A DNA stretch of 33,277 bases from Nocardiopsis salina YIM 90010 (GTDB lineage Bacteria > Actinomycetota > Actinomycetes > Streptosporangiales > Streptosporangiaceae), in the NCBI RefSeq assembly GCF_000341025.1, contig NZ_ANBF01000121.1, positions 1-33,277 on the forward strand, given 5' to 3'. The position numbers and the translations under genes were made by a program. Each line of letters starts with the position of its first letter. Position 1 is the first letter of the stretch. Positions 27,350 through 33,277 of this stretch are shown piece after piece. The notes under the pieces are model-generated. The model worked only from the letters and a program-made list of their open reading frames with translations, was not told the origin of the DNA and ran no database searches.

Positions 27350-28311
27350 CCCTGGTCGCGGCCGCAGCCGGCTCGGCCGCCCTGCTCAGCCTCGCAGGCC
27401 CCGCGTTCGTGCGGTGGTGTGCACGCGTGGGCGAACTCCCGCCGAGGTACCTGCTCGGGCTGTGGACGGTCGCGCTGGCGGTCTGGACCGTGAGCTGGGC
27501 GACCCTGCTGTTCTCCGTGGTGGCCGAGATCATGGGTCCGGGGCTGAAGGGGTTCGTGACCGCCTGCATCTCCTTGTTCCAAGCGGTGAGCAACAGCGGG
27601 GCCGGAACCGTCGTGGCCGTGCTCGCCCCGGTCGCCGCTCTGGCCGCCGGCCGGCTCTGCTGGGTGCTCGCGCGCCGCTACGCCGGGTCGGTGCGGTGGC
27701 GGCGTGAGCACCACCGCGAGCTCGACGCCGGAGCACGCCGGCGCTGCCTCGGCGGACACGACGTGTGGCTGCTGCAGGCCCGACGCCCCGACGTCTACTG
27801 CCTGCCCGGCCGCCGCTCAGGGGTCGTGCTCACCCAGGGCGCTCTCGACGTCCTGTCGCCCAGGGAGCTGCAGGCCGTCCTCGCCCACGAGGACGCCCAC
27901 CTGCGCGGACGCCACCACGTGCTCGTGGCCGCTTCCCGACTGCTCGACACCGCCTTCCCGGGGGTGCCGCTGCTGCGGGCCGCGGCCGCCGAGGTGCCGG
28001 TCCTGGTCGAGTGGGCCGCCGACGACCGGGCGGCCCGGACGGTGGGCCACGCGCCCCTGTTGCACGCCATCGGCGCCATGGTCGCGCCGGCCGAACCCGA
28101 CACGTCCGGACGTTCCCTCGCCGCGTCCGGTGCCTGCCCCGTGGAACGCGCCCGCCGCCTGCTCCCGGGGGAGAACTCCGGGAACGGGCGCTCCACCCCT
28201 GCGGCGACCGCGCTCTCGGCCGCGATCCTCCTGGCCGTGCCGCCGGCGGGGGTGCTCGCCGCGACCGTGCTCACCGTCGCGGGGTCGCCTCCCTGCGTCT
28301 GCACGCTCTGA
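27346..28311 (+). CDS. BlaR1/M56-type membrane zinc metallopeptidase
   Basis: 321 residues from the GTG inside the repressor stop codon. Two or three N-terminal hydrophobic helices (about 3-20, 35-60 and 86-108) are followed by a cytoplasmic peptidase domain with zinc motif HEDAH (His181-Glu182-His185) in AVLAHEDAHLRGRHH, and a C-terminal hydrophobic helix (about 286-308). It lacks the large extracellular penicillin-binding sensor of true BlaR1, as is common in actinomycete M56 proteins, so it probably senses something else. It likely transmits the signal to the preceding BlaI. It converges on the glycosylase gene, leaving only 12 bases between the stops. Confidence 0.9.
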   Translation: MTLVAAAAGSAALLSLAGPAFVRWCARVGELPPRYLLGLWTVALAVWTVSWATLLFSVVAEIMGPGLKGFVTACISLFQAVSNSGAGTVVAVLAPVAALAAGRLCWVLARRYAGSVRWRREHHRELDAGARRRCLGGHDVWLLQARRPDVYCLPGRRSGVVLTQGALDVLSPRELQAVLAHEDAHLRGRHHVLVAASRLLDTAFPGVPLLRAAAAEVPVLVEWAADDRAARTVGHAPLLHAIGAMVAPAEPDTSGRSLAASGACPVERARRLLPGENSGNGRSTPAATALSAAILLAVPPAGVLAATVLTVAGSPPCVCTL

Positions 28312-28323
28312 ACGCGGTCCCGG

Positions 28324-28956
28324 TCACTGGGAGAGGTCGGGCAGGCCTGCGGCCTCCCGCAGGCGCGCGTACTCCTGCGCGAGCTCCGCGGGTTTCCAGT
28401 GCGCGTTGCGGCCGCTGGGGTTGGGCAGGAGCCACACCCGGGTGTCTCCGATGCGCTCCTGCCGCGGCCCGACCGACGCGCCCTTCACGCCGAAGGCCGT
28501 CCGGTACCCGGTGATGCCCAGGAACGCCAGCCACGCGGGGCGGTACCGCAGCATCTCTGCGCGCAGCCGTCCCCCGCCGTTCTCGAATTCCTCCTGGGAG
28601 AGCTCCGAGATGTCCCGGGTCGTACGTTCCACGAGGTTGGTCAGCCCCATGCCCAACGGCAACAACTCGCGCTCCCGGTCGGGTGTGAAGGTCTCGGGCG
28701 TGAACCCGGCGTGCGCCAGGGCCGGCCAGAAGCGGTTTCCCGGGGACGCGAAGTGGTGCCCGACGAGCGCCGTGGTCAGCCCCGGGTTCATGCCGCAGAA
28801 GACCACGCCGAGCCCGGCGGCCATCAGGTGGGGCAGGGTCTTGTCCCGCGCGGCCTCCAGCTCGGCCCGGCTCCGGCCCCCGTACCCGCGTGTGGGCCCT
28901 GACGCGTGCGAGCGCCGGCAGCCCGAGGCCCCGCCGCCGTGTTCGTGCCCGTCCAC
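28324..28956 (-). CDS. mug: G/U mismatch-specific uracil-DNA glycosylase (Mug/TDG family)
   Basis: 210 residues from a GTG with AGGAGG six bases upstream. Motif 1 is GMNPGL (55-60), with Asn in place of the acidic residue of family 1 enzymes, as in Mug/TDG; motif 2 is NPSGRNAH (179-186). It removes uracil or related bases from G:U mismatches, a product of cytosine deamination that is costly in high-GC genomes. The first 30 residues are a Gly/Ser/Arg-rich tail with no fold. It is a single gene unrelated to its neighbours. The family call is firm. Confidence 0.92.
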   Translation of the reverse strand: MDGHEHGGGASGCRRSHASGPTRGYGGRSRAELEAARDKTLPHLMAAGLGVVFCGMNPGLTTALVGHHFASPGNRFWPALAHAGFTPETFTPDRERELLPLGMGLTNLVERTTRDISELSQEEFENGGGRLRAEMLRYRPAWLAFLGITGYRTAFGVKGASVGPRQERIGDTRVWLLPNPSGRNAHWKPAELAQEYARLREAAGLPDLSQ

Positions 28957-29121
28957 CGTGGCCCTCCTGAGTGGTTCCGTGTACCGGACGTGCCGGAAGG
29001 TACCACCGTGCCCGCCGGGGGGCACCGGGCCGCCTCACGCCCCCGCATCCCGCGCGTCGCGACAGGAACCGGCCCCGCAGGGTTGGTGTACTCGGGGGCA
29101 ACCGACACACCAAGGAGCATG

Positions 29122-29508
29122 ATGGCCTTCTCCGAGAAGCAGCAGAACGTCCTCCGCAAGCCCGCGTTCGGGCACATCGCGACCCTCGGCCCGGACGGCG
29201 CACCCCACAACAGCCCCGTGTGGATCGACTGGGACGGCGAGTTCCTCAAGTTCAGCCAGACCACCACGCGCCAGAAGCTCAAGAACCTCGAACGCGACAA
29301 CCGGATCTCCGTCTCGGCGACCGACCCCGACGACCCCTACATGTACGTCGAGGTCAGGGGGCAGGTCGACCGCGTCGAGGAGGACACCGACAAGGCCTTC
29401 ATCGACGCCATGGCCCAGAAGTACCTCGGCACCGACTACCCGTGGCACAGCCCCGACGAGACACGGGTCATCGTGTACGTGCGGCCCGACCGGTTCGTCG
29501 GACGCTGA
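29122..29508 (+). CDS. PPOX-class split beta-barrel flavoprotein (F420/FMN-dependent)
   Basis: 128 residues; AAGGAG lies 4 bases before the ATG at 29122 (ATG 29119 is too close to it). The sequence FGHIATLGPDGAPHNSPVWIDWDGEFLKFSQTTTRQKLKNLERDNRISVSATDPDDPYMYVEVRGQV is typical of actinobacterial pyridoxamine-5'-phosphate-oxidase-fold proteins of the Rv1155 type, which bind F420 or FMN and reduce varied substrates. The length equals the single-domain family. A strong hairpin follows 18 bases after the stop. The substrate is unknown. Confidence 0.9.
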   Translation: MAFSEKQQNVLRKPAFGHIATLGPDGAPHNSPVWIDWDGEFLKFSQTTTRQKLKNLERDNRISVSATDPDDPYMYVEVRGQVDRVEEDTDKAFIDAMAQKYLGTDYPWHSPDETRVIVYVRPDRFVGR

Positions 29509-29526
29509 CCGGGCGGGATCATGTAC

Positions 29527-29560
29527 GGTGCACGGCCGCCGCCGACGGCGGCCCTGCACC
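29527..29560. terminator. strong hairpin between PPOX protein and TetR gene
   Basis: GGTGCACGGCCGCCG (29527-29541) and CGGCGGCCCTGCACC (29546-29560) are inverted repeats matching at 14 of 15 positions around a 4-base loop. There is no T tract after it. It is either an actinomycete-style terminator for the PPOX gene or an operator for the TetR gene that starts 57 bases downstream. Confidence 0.6.
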
Positions 29561-29616
29561 GCCCTCCCGGGACGACACTCGGAGGCGGGCCGCCCACGCA
29601 GTGACGGAGAGGACCG

Positions 29617-30225
29617 ATGGGGCTTCGGGAACGCAAGAAGCGGGCCACGCGCCGCGCGCTCAGGGACGCTGCCGTGCGTCTGGTGCTGGACCACGGTCTG
29701 GACAACGTGACCGTGGACGAGATCGCGGCCGCGAGCGAGGTCTCCACCCGGACCTTCTTCAACTACTTCGGCAGCAAGGAGGACGCGCTCCTGGGCGACC
29801 TGCCCCTCGGCCCGGACGACGAGTGCGTGGCAGGGTTCGTGGCCGGCGGCCCCTCGGGGGACTTCACCGACGACCTGGTCCACCTGCTCACCGACTCCCT
29901 GGACCAGGGTGAGGGCCTGGCATCCTGGCGCGAGGAAGCGCGCACCAACTGGCAGCTCACCGAACGTGAACCCCAGCTCATGTCGGGGATGCTCAGCCGT
30001 TTGCACGACGTCGAGGTGCAGATCGCCGAGGCCGTGGCCGAACGCACGGGGGCCGACCACGACGACCAGGGCCCGAAGCTCATCGCGGGGGTGGCGTCCG
30101 CGGTGGTGCGGCACGTCCTGGGCGAGGCCGGGGCCGCAAGGTCGGAGGAGACCGTCGAGGAACTGCGCACGCACATGCGCGAGGCGTTCGACCGGCTCGG
30201 CCACACCTTCGCCCCGCGTCGCTGA
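29617..30225 (+). CDS. TetR-family transcriptional regulator
   Basis: 202 residues. The N-terminal helix-turn-helix is clear: TRRALRDAAVRLVLDHGLDNVTVDEIAAASEVSTRTFFNYFGSKEDALL (about 11-59), with the TRTFFNYF recognition segment of TetR proteins. The C-terminal helical ligand domain resembles MftR-like regulators, with no visible ligand clue. The gene stands alone between the PPOX gene and pspC on the same strand. The nearby MFS exporter gene is a plausible target because TetR proteins often control exporters, but nothing in the sequence proves it. Confidence 0.93.
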   Translation: MGLRERKKRATRRALRDAAVRLVLDHGLDNVTVDEIAAASEVSTRTFFNYFGSKEDALLGDLPLGPDDECVAGFVAGGPSGDFTDDLVHLLTDSLDQGEGLASWREEARTNWQLTEREPQLMSGMLSRLHDVEVQIAEAVAERTGADHDDQGPKLIAGVASAVVRHVLGEAGAARSEETVEELRTHMREAFDRLGHTFAPRR

Positions 30226-30258
30226 CAGCGGCACCCGACACGGGACCGCGCGGACCTG

Positions 30259-30298
30259 TGTTCCATTTCTCGGGAACGCCCCCGGTGACCTCTGCGTC
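30259..30298 (+). promoter_or_regulatory. possible ECF sigma-factor (SigE-like) promoter for pspC
   Basis: GGAAC at 30273-30277 and CGTC at 30295-30298 are separated by 17 bases, close to the GGAAC-N16/17-CGTC/T pattern of actinomycete envelope-stress ECF sigma factors. GTTCC at 30260-30264 forms a dyad with the -35-like element. The site is about 125 bases before the pspC start. Short motifs like this occur by chance, so confidence is low. Confidence 0.3.
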
Positions 30299-30422
30299 GG
30301 AGGTGTTGTAGGAGGCCGCAGGTCCGTCCCGCACACTCCCGGAAGCCTCCCGGGGAGATGTCAGGGAAGGGCCAGGGGCCTCCCCCATGGGAAACGTCTC
30401 CGTGAGCGGGCAATCTGTAGAC

Positions 30423-30668
30423 ATGAGCAACAAGCGCTTCCAACGCAGCAGTGACAAGCGGCTCCTGGCCGGTGTGTGCGGCGGTATCGCCGAGTACTTC
30501 GGCTGGGAACCCACGATCGTGCGCATCGTCTTCATCGTGCTCACGGTTCTGGGCTTCAGCGGGATCTTCGTCTACTTCCTGGCCTGGCTGATCATGCCGG
30601 CCGCGGGTGAGCGGCGTTCCCTGCTGGAGCAGATCATCCGCAACTTCCAAGGAAAGTCGAGCGACTGA
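30423..30668 (+). CDS. PspC-domain membrane protein
   Basis: 81 residues from the ATG at 30423 (an upstream in-frame ATG at 30387 would add 12 unconserved residues). KRFQRSSDKRLLAGVCGGIAEYFGWEPTIVRIVFIVLTVL is the PspC signature, with one long hydrophobic hairpin (about 33-60) and the terminal LAWLIMPA. PspC proteins take part in envelope-stress responses and often signal at the membrane. The short cytoplasmic tail ends FQGKSSD. A possible small gene begins two bases after the stop. Confidence 0.92.
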   Translation: MSNKRFQRSSDKRLLAGVCGGIAEYFGWEPTIVRIVFIVLTVLGFSGIFVYFLAWLIMPAAGERRSLLEQIIRNFQGKSSD

Positions 30669-30670
30669 CC

Positions 30671-30799
30671 ATGCAGTGGACCCTTCGAGCCCACCCCGGG
30701 TGGCAGCGGCGCGAACTCCGCACACTCGGGGAGGACCACGAGTCGGAGGAGGCACGGGAGCCCTCCTCCGACACCACGGCCGAGGCCCGGACCGCCTGA
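30671..30799 (+). CDS. possible 42-residue small protein, unrecognised
   Basis: The ATG lies two bases after the pspC stop and opens a 42-codon frame (MQWTLRAHPGWQRRELRTL, then an acidic, Ser/Thr/Ala-rich tail). The tight spacing suggests coupling, but the nearest Shine-Dalgarno-like sequence (AAGGAAAG) is about 13 bases away and an 11-bp hairpin lies inside the frame. I do not recognise it; it may be spurious. Confidence 0.3.
   Translation: MQWTLRAHPGWQRRELRTLGEDHESEEAREPSSDTTAEARTA
30742..30772 (+). terminator. hairpin downstream of pspC
   Basis: GTCGGAGGAGG (30742-30752) pairs perfectly with CCTCCTCCGAC (30762-30772) around a 9-base loop. There is no T run. It probably terminates the pspC transcript before the convergent MFS gene. 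Confidence 0.55.
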
Positions 30800-30841
30800 C
30801 AACCCGTCGGCGGACCGGGCCTTCCGCCTTCTCCGGCGTGT

Positions 30842-32167
30842 TCAGGCGGGCTGTTCCGCCTCGTTCATCTTCTCGATCGCCGACTCGGCCATGCGCGACC
30901 ACGTCGCCGCGAGCGCGACCCCCAGGACCACCCCGACGGCCCCGGCTCCGGTGATGACCGCCGAGGTGCCGAACAGTTCCACCAGGAGCGACCCGAACAG
31001 GATCCCGAGCCCCTGCGAGGCCTGAAGACCGGCTGCGACCAGCCCGAACGCCAGGCCGCGCCCGTCCTCGGGCGTGCACAGGACGAAGGTGGCGTTGGCG
31101 ACGATCTGGTACGAGGCGGCCGCCCCGCTGATCGCGAGCAGCCCGACCATCAGCCACAGCGGCAGGGGCAGGATCCACAGGATCAGCGGCACCGACGCGA
31201 GCACCGTCAGCGGCCCCAGCCAGCGCATGCGCGTGGGTGGCGGGACGAAGCGGGTGAGCAGGAAACCGCCGATGAGAGTGCCGATCGACGGCCCGGCCAT
31301 GATGATGCCGGCAGCGCCGGGGCCCGCCCCCAACTCGTCGGCCATGGGATTGGCGATCCCGTAGGGGATCATGTACAGGCCCGCCACCCAGGCCATGAGG
31401 GCCAGCGTGCGCAGGCGCGGGTCGGTGAGCACCAGACGGGTGCCGCGGGTGATCATGGCACCGAGCCCGGGCCGGGAGCGGTTGCCGTCGGCGTCCGTGT
31501 TCGGGGCCGGGCGGGCGCGCACCCCCGCCATCACCAGCAGAGCCGACAGCGCGAAGATCGCGGCGTTGGCCATGACAGTGGTGTTGGGGCCGATCACCGA
31601 CACCACGAAACCGCCGGCGATGAGCCCGATGAGCATGCCCAACTGCGTGGTCAGGTGGATGATCGCGGTTCCGGCGACGTAGCGCTCCCCCTGGACGATC
31701 TCGGCGAGGAGCGCGGCCCGTGCGGCTGTGAAGGGGACGGCGGGGACGACCGACAGGAACAGCAGGCTCCAGATCGCCCACACGGGTATCCCGGGGATCC
31801 CCGCGGCCAGGATGAAGACCGCGCGTGCCAGATCGCAGACGATGAGCGCCTGCTTGCGGGGGAAGACGTCAGCGAGCCCGGAGAGCAGGGGGCCGGCGAG
31901 GATGGGGGGCAGGAACGTGACCGCGAGTGTGATGCCGGCGGCGAAGGCCGAGTCGGTCGCCCGGTAGACGAGCACGCTCACGGCGATGTTGAGGAGGTTG
32001 GTCCCGACGATGGACAGGGCGTGGGCGAACCAGAGGAACCGGAACTCGCGGATCCGCATCGCGTCGCGGTAGCCGTTCTTCCAGGTCGTGCCCTGTGAGT
32101 GGTCCCGGGTGTCGGAGGGGTCGTGGCCCTCGTCGTCTGCTTCGTGATCGAGGCGCGGATTGCTCAC
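30842..32167 (-). CDS. MFS transporter, EntS-like (MFS_3) exporter
   Basis: 441 residues from a GTG with AAGGGAG six bases upstream. The first 30 residues are polar; then about twelve hydrophobic helices begin at FRFLWFAHALSIVGTNLLNIAVSVLVYRAT, with the loop GLADVFPRKQALIVCDLARA matching the conserved Gly-x-x-x-Asp-x-x-x-Arg/Lys motif after helix 2. The pattern fits the enterobactin-exporter-like/MFS_3 group of 12-helix efflux proteins. The substrate is unknown and the gene is far from the biosynthetic cluster, so linking them is unwarranted. It converges on pspC. Confidence 0.9.
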   Translation of the reverse strand: MSNPRLDHEADDEGHDPSDTRDHSQGTTWKNGYRDAMRIREFRFLWFAHALSIVGTNLLNIAVSVLVYRATDSAFAAGITLAVTFLPPILAGPLLSGLADVFPRKQALIVCDLARAVFILAAGIPGIPVWAIWSLLFLSVVPAVPFTAARAALLAEIVQGERYVAGTAIIHLTTQLGMLIGLIAGGFVVSVIGPNTTVMANAAIFALSALLVMAGVRARPAPNTDADGNRSRPGLGAMITRGTRLVLTDPRLRTLALMAWVAGLYMIPYGIANPMADELGAGPGAAGIIMAGPSIGTLIGGFLLTRFVPPPTRMRWLGPLTVLASVPLILWILPLPLWLMVGLLAISGAAASYQIVANATFVLCTPEDGRGLAFGLVAAGLQASQGLGILFGSLLVELFGTSAVITGAGAVGVVLGVALAATWSRMAESAIEKMNEAEQPA

Positions 32168-32185
32168 CCGGCACTCCCTTGTCTG

Positions 32186-32199
32186 TTACTGGGTTGTAA
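32186..32199. promoter_or_regulatory. palindrome over the putative promoter of the MFS gene
   Basis: TTAC-N6-GTAA (32186-32199) lies 18 bases before the MFS start. On the minus strand, TTGGGA and TACAAC 16 bases apart could be -35 and -10 elements, and the palindrome overlaps the latter, a good position for a TetR-type operator. The match is short and the call is inference. Confidence 0.3.
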
Positions 32200-32390
32200 T
32201 CACGCTGTGTCGTGTCCCAATGACCAACGGTTCCGGAGTGAGGTAGGCGCCGCAAGCAGTTCGGTAGATTTCGTGGCTGATTCGTTGCTGTGGGTAGTAG
32301 GCAGCAAACGTCCCCGAAGCGGCGGTTGTCCGGTGTGATGCGGTTCGTCCGGGGGTGGTCGCGAGGGGGCGGGTCCGCGTGCCTGCGGCC

Positions 32391-32741
32391 TCAGCCCCAG
32401 CCGAGCTCCATGAGGCGGTCGTCGTCGATGCCGAAGTGGTGCGCGATCTCGTGCACGACGGTGATGCCGACCTCCTCGACCACCTGGTCCCGTGTCTCGC
32501 AGATCGCGCAGATGTTGCGCTGGTAGATGTGGATCACGTCCGGCAGGACGCCGAAGTAGGTGTCCCCGCGCTCGGTGAGCGGCACCCCTTCGTACACACC
32601 CAGAAGACCGTCGGGGGATTCCTCCTCGACGGTGATCACCACGTTGTCCATCAGCTGGGCCAGGTGTTCGGGGATCGTGTCCAGGGCGTCGGCGACCAGT
32701 TCCTCGAACTCACGGCGTGTCAGTTCCACCACGCCCGCCAT
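32391..32741 (-). CDS. small zincin metallopeptidase-like protein (Zincin_1/DUF1025 family)
   Basis: 116 residues. The C-terminal motif HEIAHHFGIDD (His97, Glu98, His101, Asp107) is an extended HExxHxxGxxD zinc site of the minigluzincin type. The upstream sequence FGVLPDVIHIYQRNICAICETRDQVVEEVGITVVHEIAHHFGI is characteristic of this widespread actinobacterial family. It has no signal peptide, so it is cytoplasmic. The biological role of the family is not established. It is a single gene; the 223 bases between it and the MFS gene hold no other gene. Confidence 0.9.
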   Translation of the reverse strand: MAGVVELTRREFEELVADALDTIPEHLAQLMDNVVITVEEESPDGLLGVYEGVPLTERGDTYFGVLPDVIHIYQRNICAICETRDQVVEEVGITVVHEIAHHFGIDDDRLMELGWG

Positions 32742-32887
32742 TGTGTCGTCTCCGGGAGGCCCGCGGGAAGGGAACGGCGGACCCGTCTGTGCCCCGTGGG
32801 CCGCACAGACTGTGGGAAGGAAGACATAACACTCGGGAGCGGGCGTAAAGCATTGGGTGCACGTCTGTGCGGCGGCATGATGGGGGA

Positions 32888-33277
32888 GTGTTCTCATGGG
32901 AAGCGATCCGCCGCCACGATCACCGCGAGACCCTCGACCGCGCGCGTGCTGCCTTCGCCCGCATCCGTGAGGGGCGCGCGTGGAGGTGGGCCTGTGTCGC
33001 GGTCGCCGGTTTGCTCGGCGGCTGGCTGGGCCTGTCCCTGGCCGGACAGGTCGTCACCCCCATCGGCCCCGCCGACGTCACCTTCTCCCTGAGCCCCCAG
33101 TTCAACGGTGAGACCGTGGTCGACGTCGCCCCGCTCGGCCAGCTCGCCTTCGACACGCACGCGGCGCCCCTCCGGGTGGAAGCCGCCATCACCGACATCC
33201 GGTTGTCCGCTGCGCAGGAGATGTTCACCGACCCCGGTGCGATCGACCGTATGGCCGCCGGTATCGGCGGGGGGGCG
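32888..33277 (+). CDS. N-terminal part of a membrane-anchored metallophosphoesterase-like protein (partial)
   Basis: Open to the right edge; 130 residues are visible from the GTG at 32888 (an in-frame GTG at 32867 is an alternative; neither has ideal ribosome-binding spacing). A basic N-terminus (SWEAIRRHDHRETLDRARAAFARIREG) is followed by one hydrophobic helix (WACVAVAGLLGGWLGLSLAG), then an extracytoplasmic region with GPADVTFSLSPQFNGETVVDVAPLGQLAFDTHAAPLRVEAAITDI. This layout is familiar from the N-terminus of actinobacterial membrane metallophosphoesterases, whose catalytic domain would lie beyond the window. No catalytic residues are visible, so the call is tentative. Confidence 0.6.
   Translation, partial: MFSWEAIRRHDHRETLDRARAAFARIREGRAWRWACVAVAGLLGGWLGLSLAGQVVTPIGPADVTFSLSPQFNGETVVDVAPLGQLAFDTHAAPLRVEAAITDIRLSAAQEMFTDPGAIDRMAAGIGGGA

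Noticed and set aside
30842-32167. MFS exporter as self-resistance gene of the biosynthetic cluster
   Set aside because: It lies about 10 kb beyond the tRNA boundary among unrelated core genes on the opposite strand.

Overview
The window is high-GC DNA with actinomycete-style gene organisation: GTG starts, 4-base stop/start overlaps, modular PKS/NRPS genes, a BlaI/M56 pair, a PspC protein and a BlaR-like regulator set. It is best read as chromosome of a filamentous actinomycete. A Nocardiopsis-like or related genus is only a guess. The left edge cuts an NRPS gene and the right edge cuts a metallophosphoesterase-like gene.

Bases 1-21074 are the 3' part of a hybrid NRPS/PKS biosynthetic operon, all on the + strand and nearly gap-free. 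In order it holds: an NRPS adenylation domain interrupted by an N-methyltransferase (its A5-A8 part plus the methyltransferase); a separate overlapping gene carrying the end of that adenylation domain (A9/A10 with the catalytic lysine), a carrier protein and a terminal thioester reductase; a cytochrome P450; a fully reducing one-module PKS (KS-AT-DH-ER-KR-ACP, methylmalonyl-type AT); a two-module PKS (KS-KR-ACP with no AT, then KS-AT-DH-KR-ACP, malonyl-type AT); a type II thioesterase; and an NAD(P)H-dependent FMN reductase. No PKS carries a thioesterase domain, so the reductase domain is the only visible chain-release domain. The simplest model is a reduced/unsaturated polyketide joined to an N-methylated amino acid and released as an aldehyde or alcohol, then oxidised by the P450. 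The condensation domain and any loading module must lie left of the window.

Bases 21075-22040 are a boundary: a decayed IS3-type transposase, a strong hairpin terminator and a tRNA-Lys(UUU) gene on the minus strand whose 3' end faces the biosynthetic cluster. That geometry, together with more AT-rich DNA at 20330-21150, suggests that the cluster lies on an island next to a tRNA integration site.

Bases 22041-33277 look like core chromosome of higher GC. A thiol-redox/oxidoreductase locus comes first: a flavin-containing monooxygenase and a four-helix membrane protein with a CPTC motif on the minus strand, divergent from a DsbA-like protein, a CcdA-like transporter and a beta-propeller lipoprotein, with two tandem dyads between the divergent arms. 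It is followed by a BlaI repressor/M56 peptidase pair, a mismatch uracil-DNA glycosylase (minus), a PPOX-fold flavoprotein, a TetR regulator, a PspC membrane protein, an MFS exporter (minus), a small zincin (minus) and the start of a membrane-anchored metallophosphoesterase-like protein.

The most unusual points are the adenylation domain split between two overlapping genes, with its catalytic lysine on the second polypeptide, and the cleanly AT-less module inside an otherwise cis-AT PKS.
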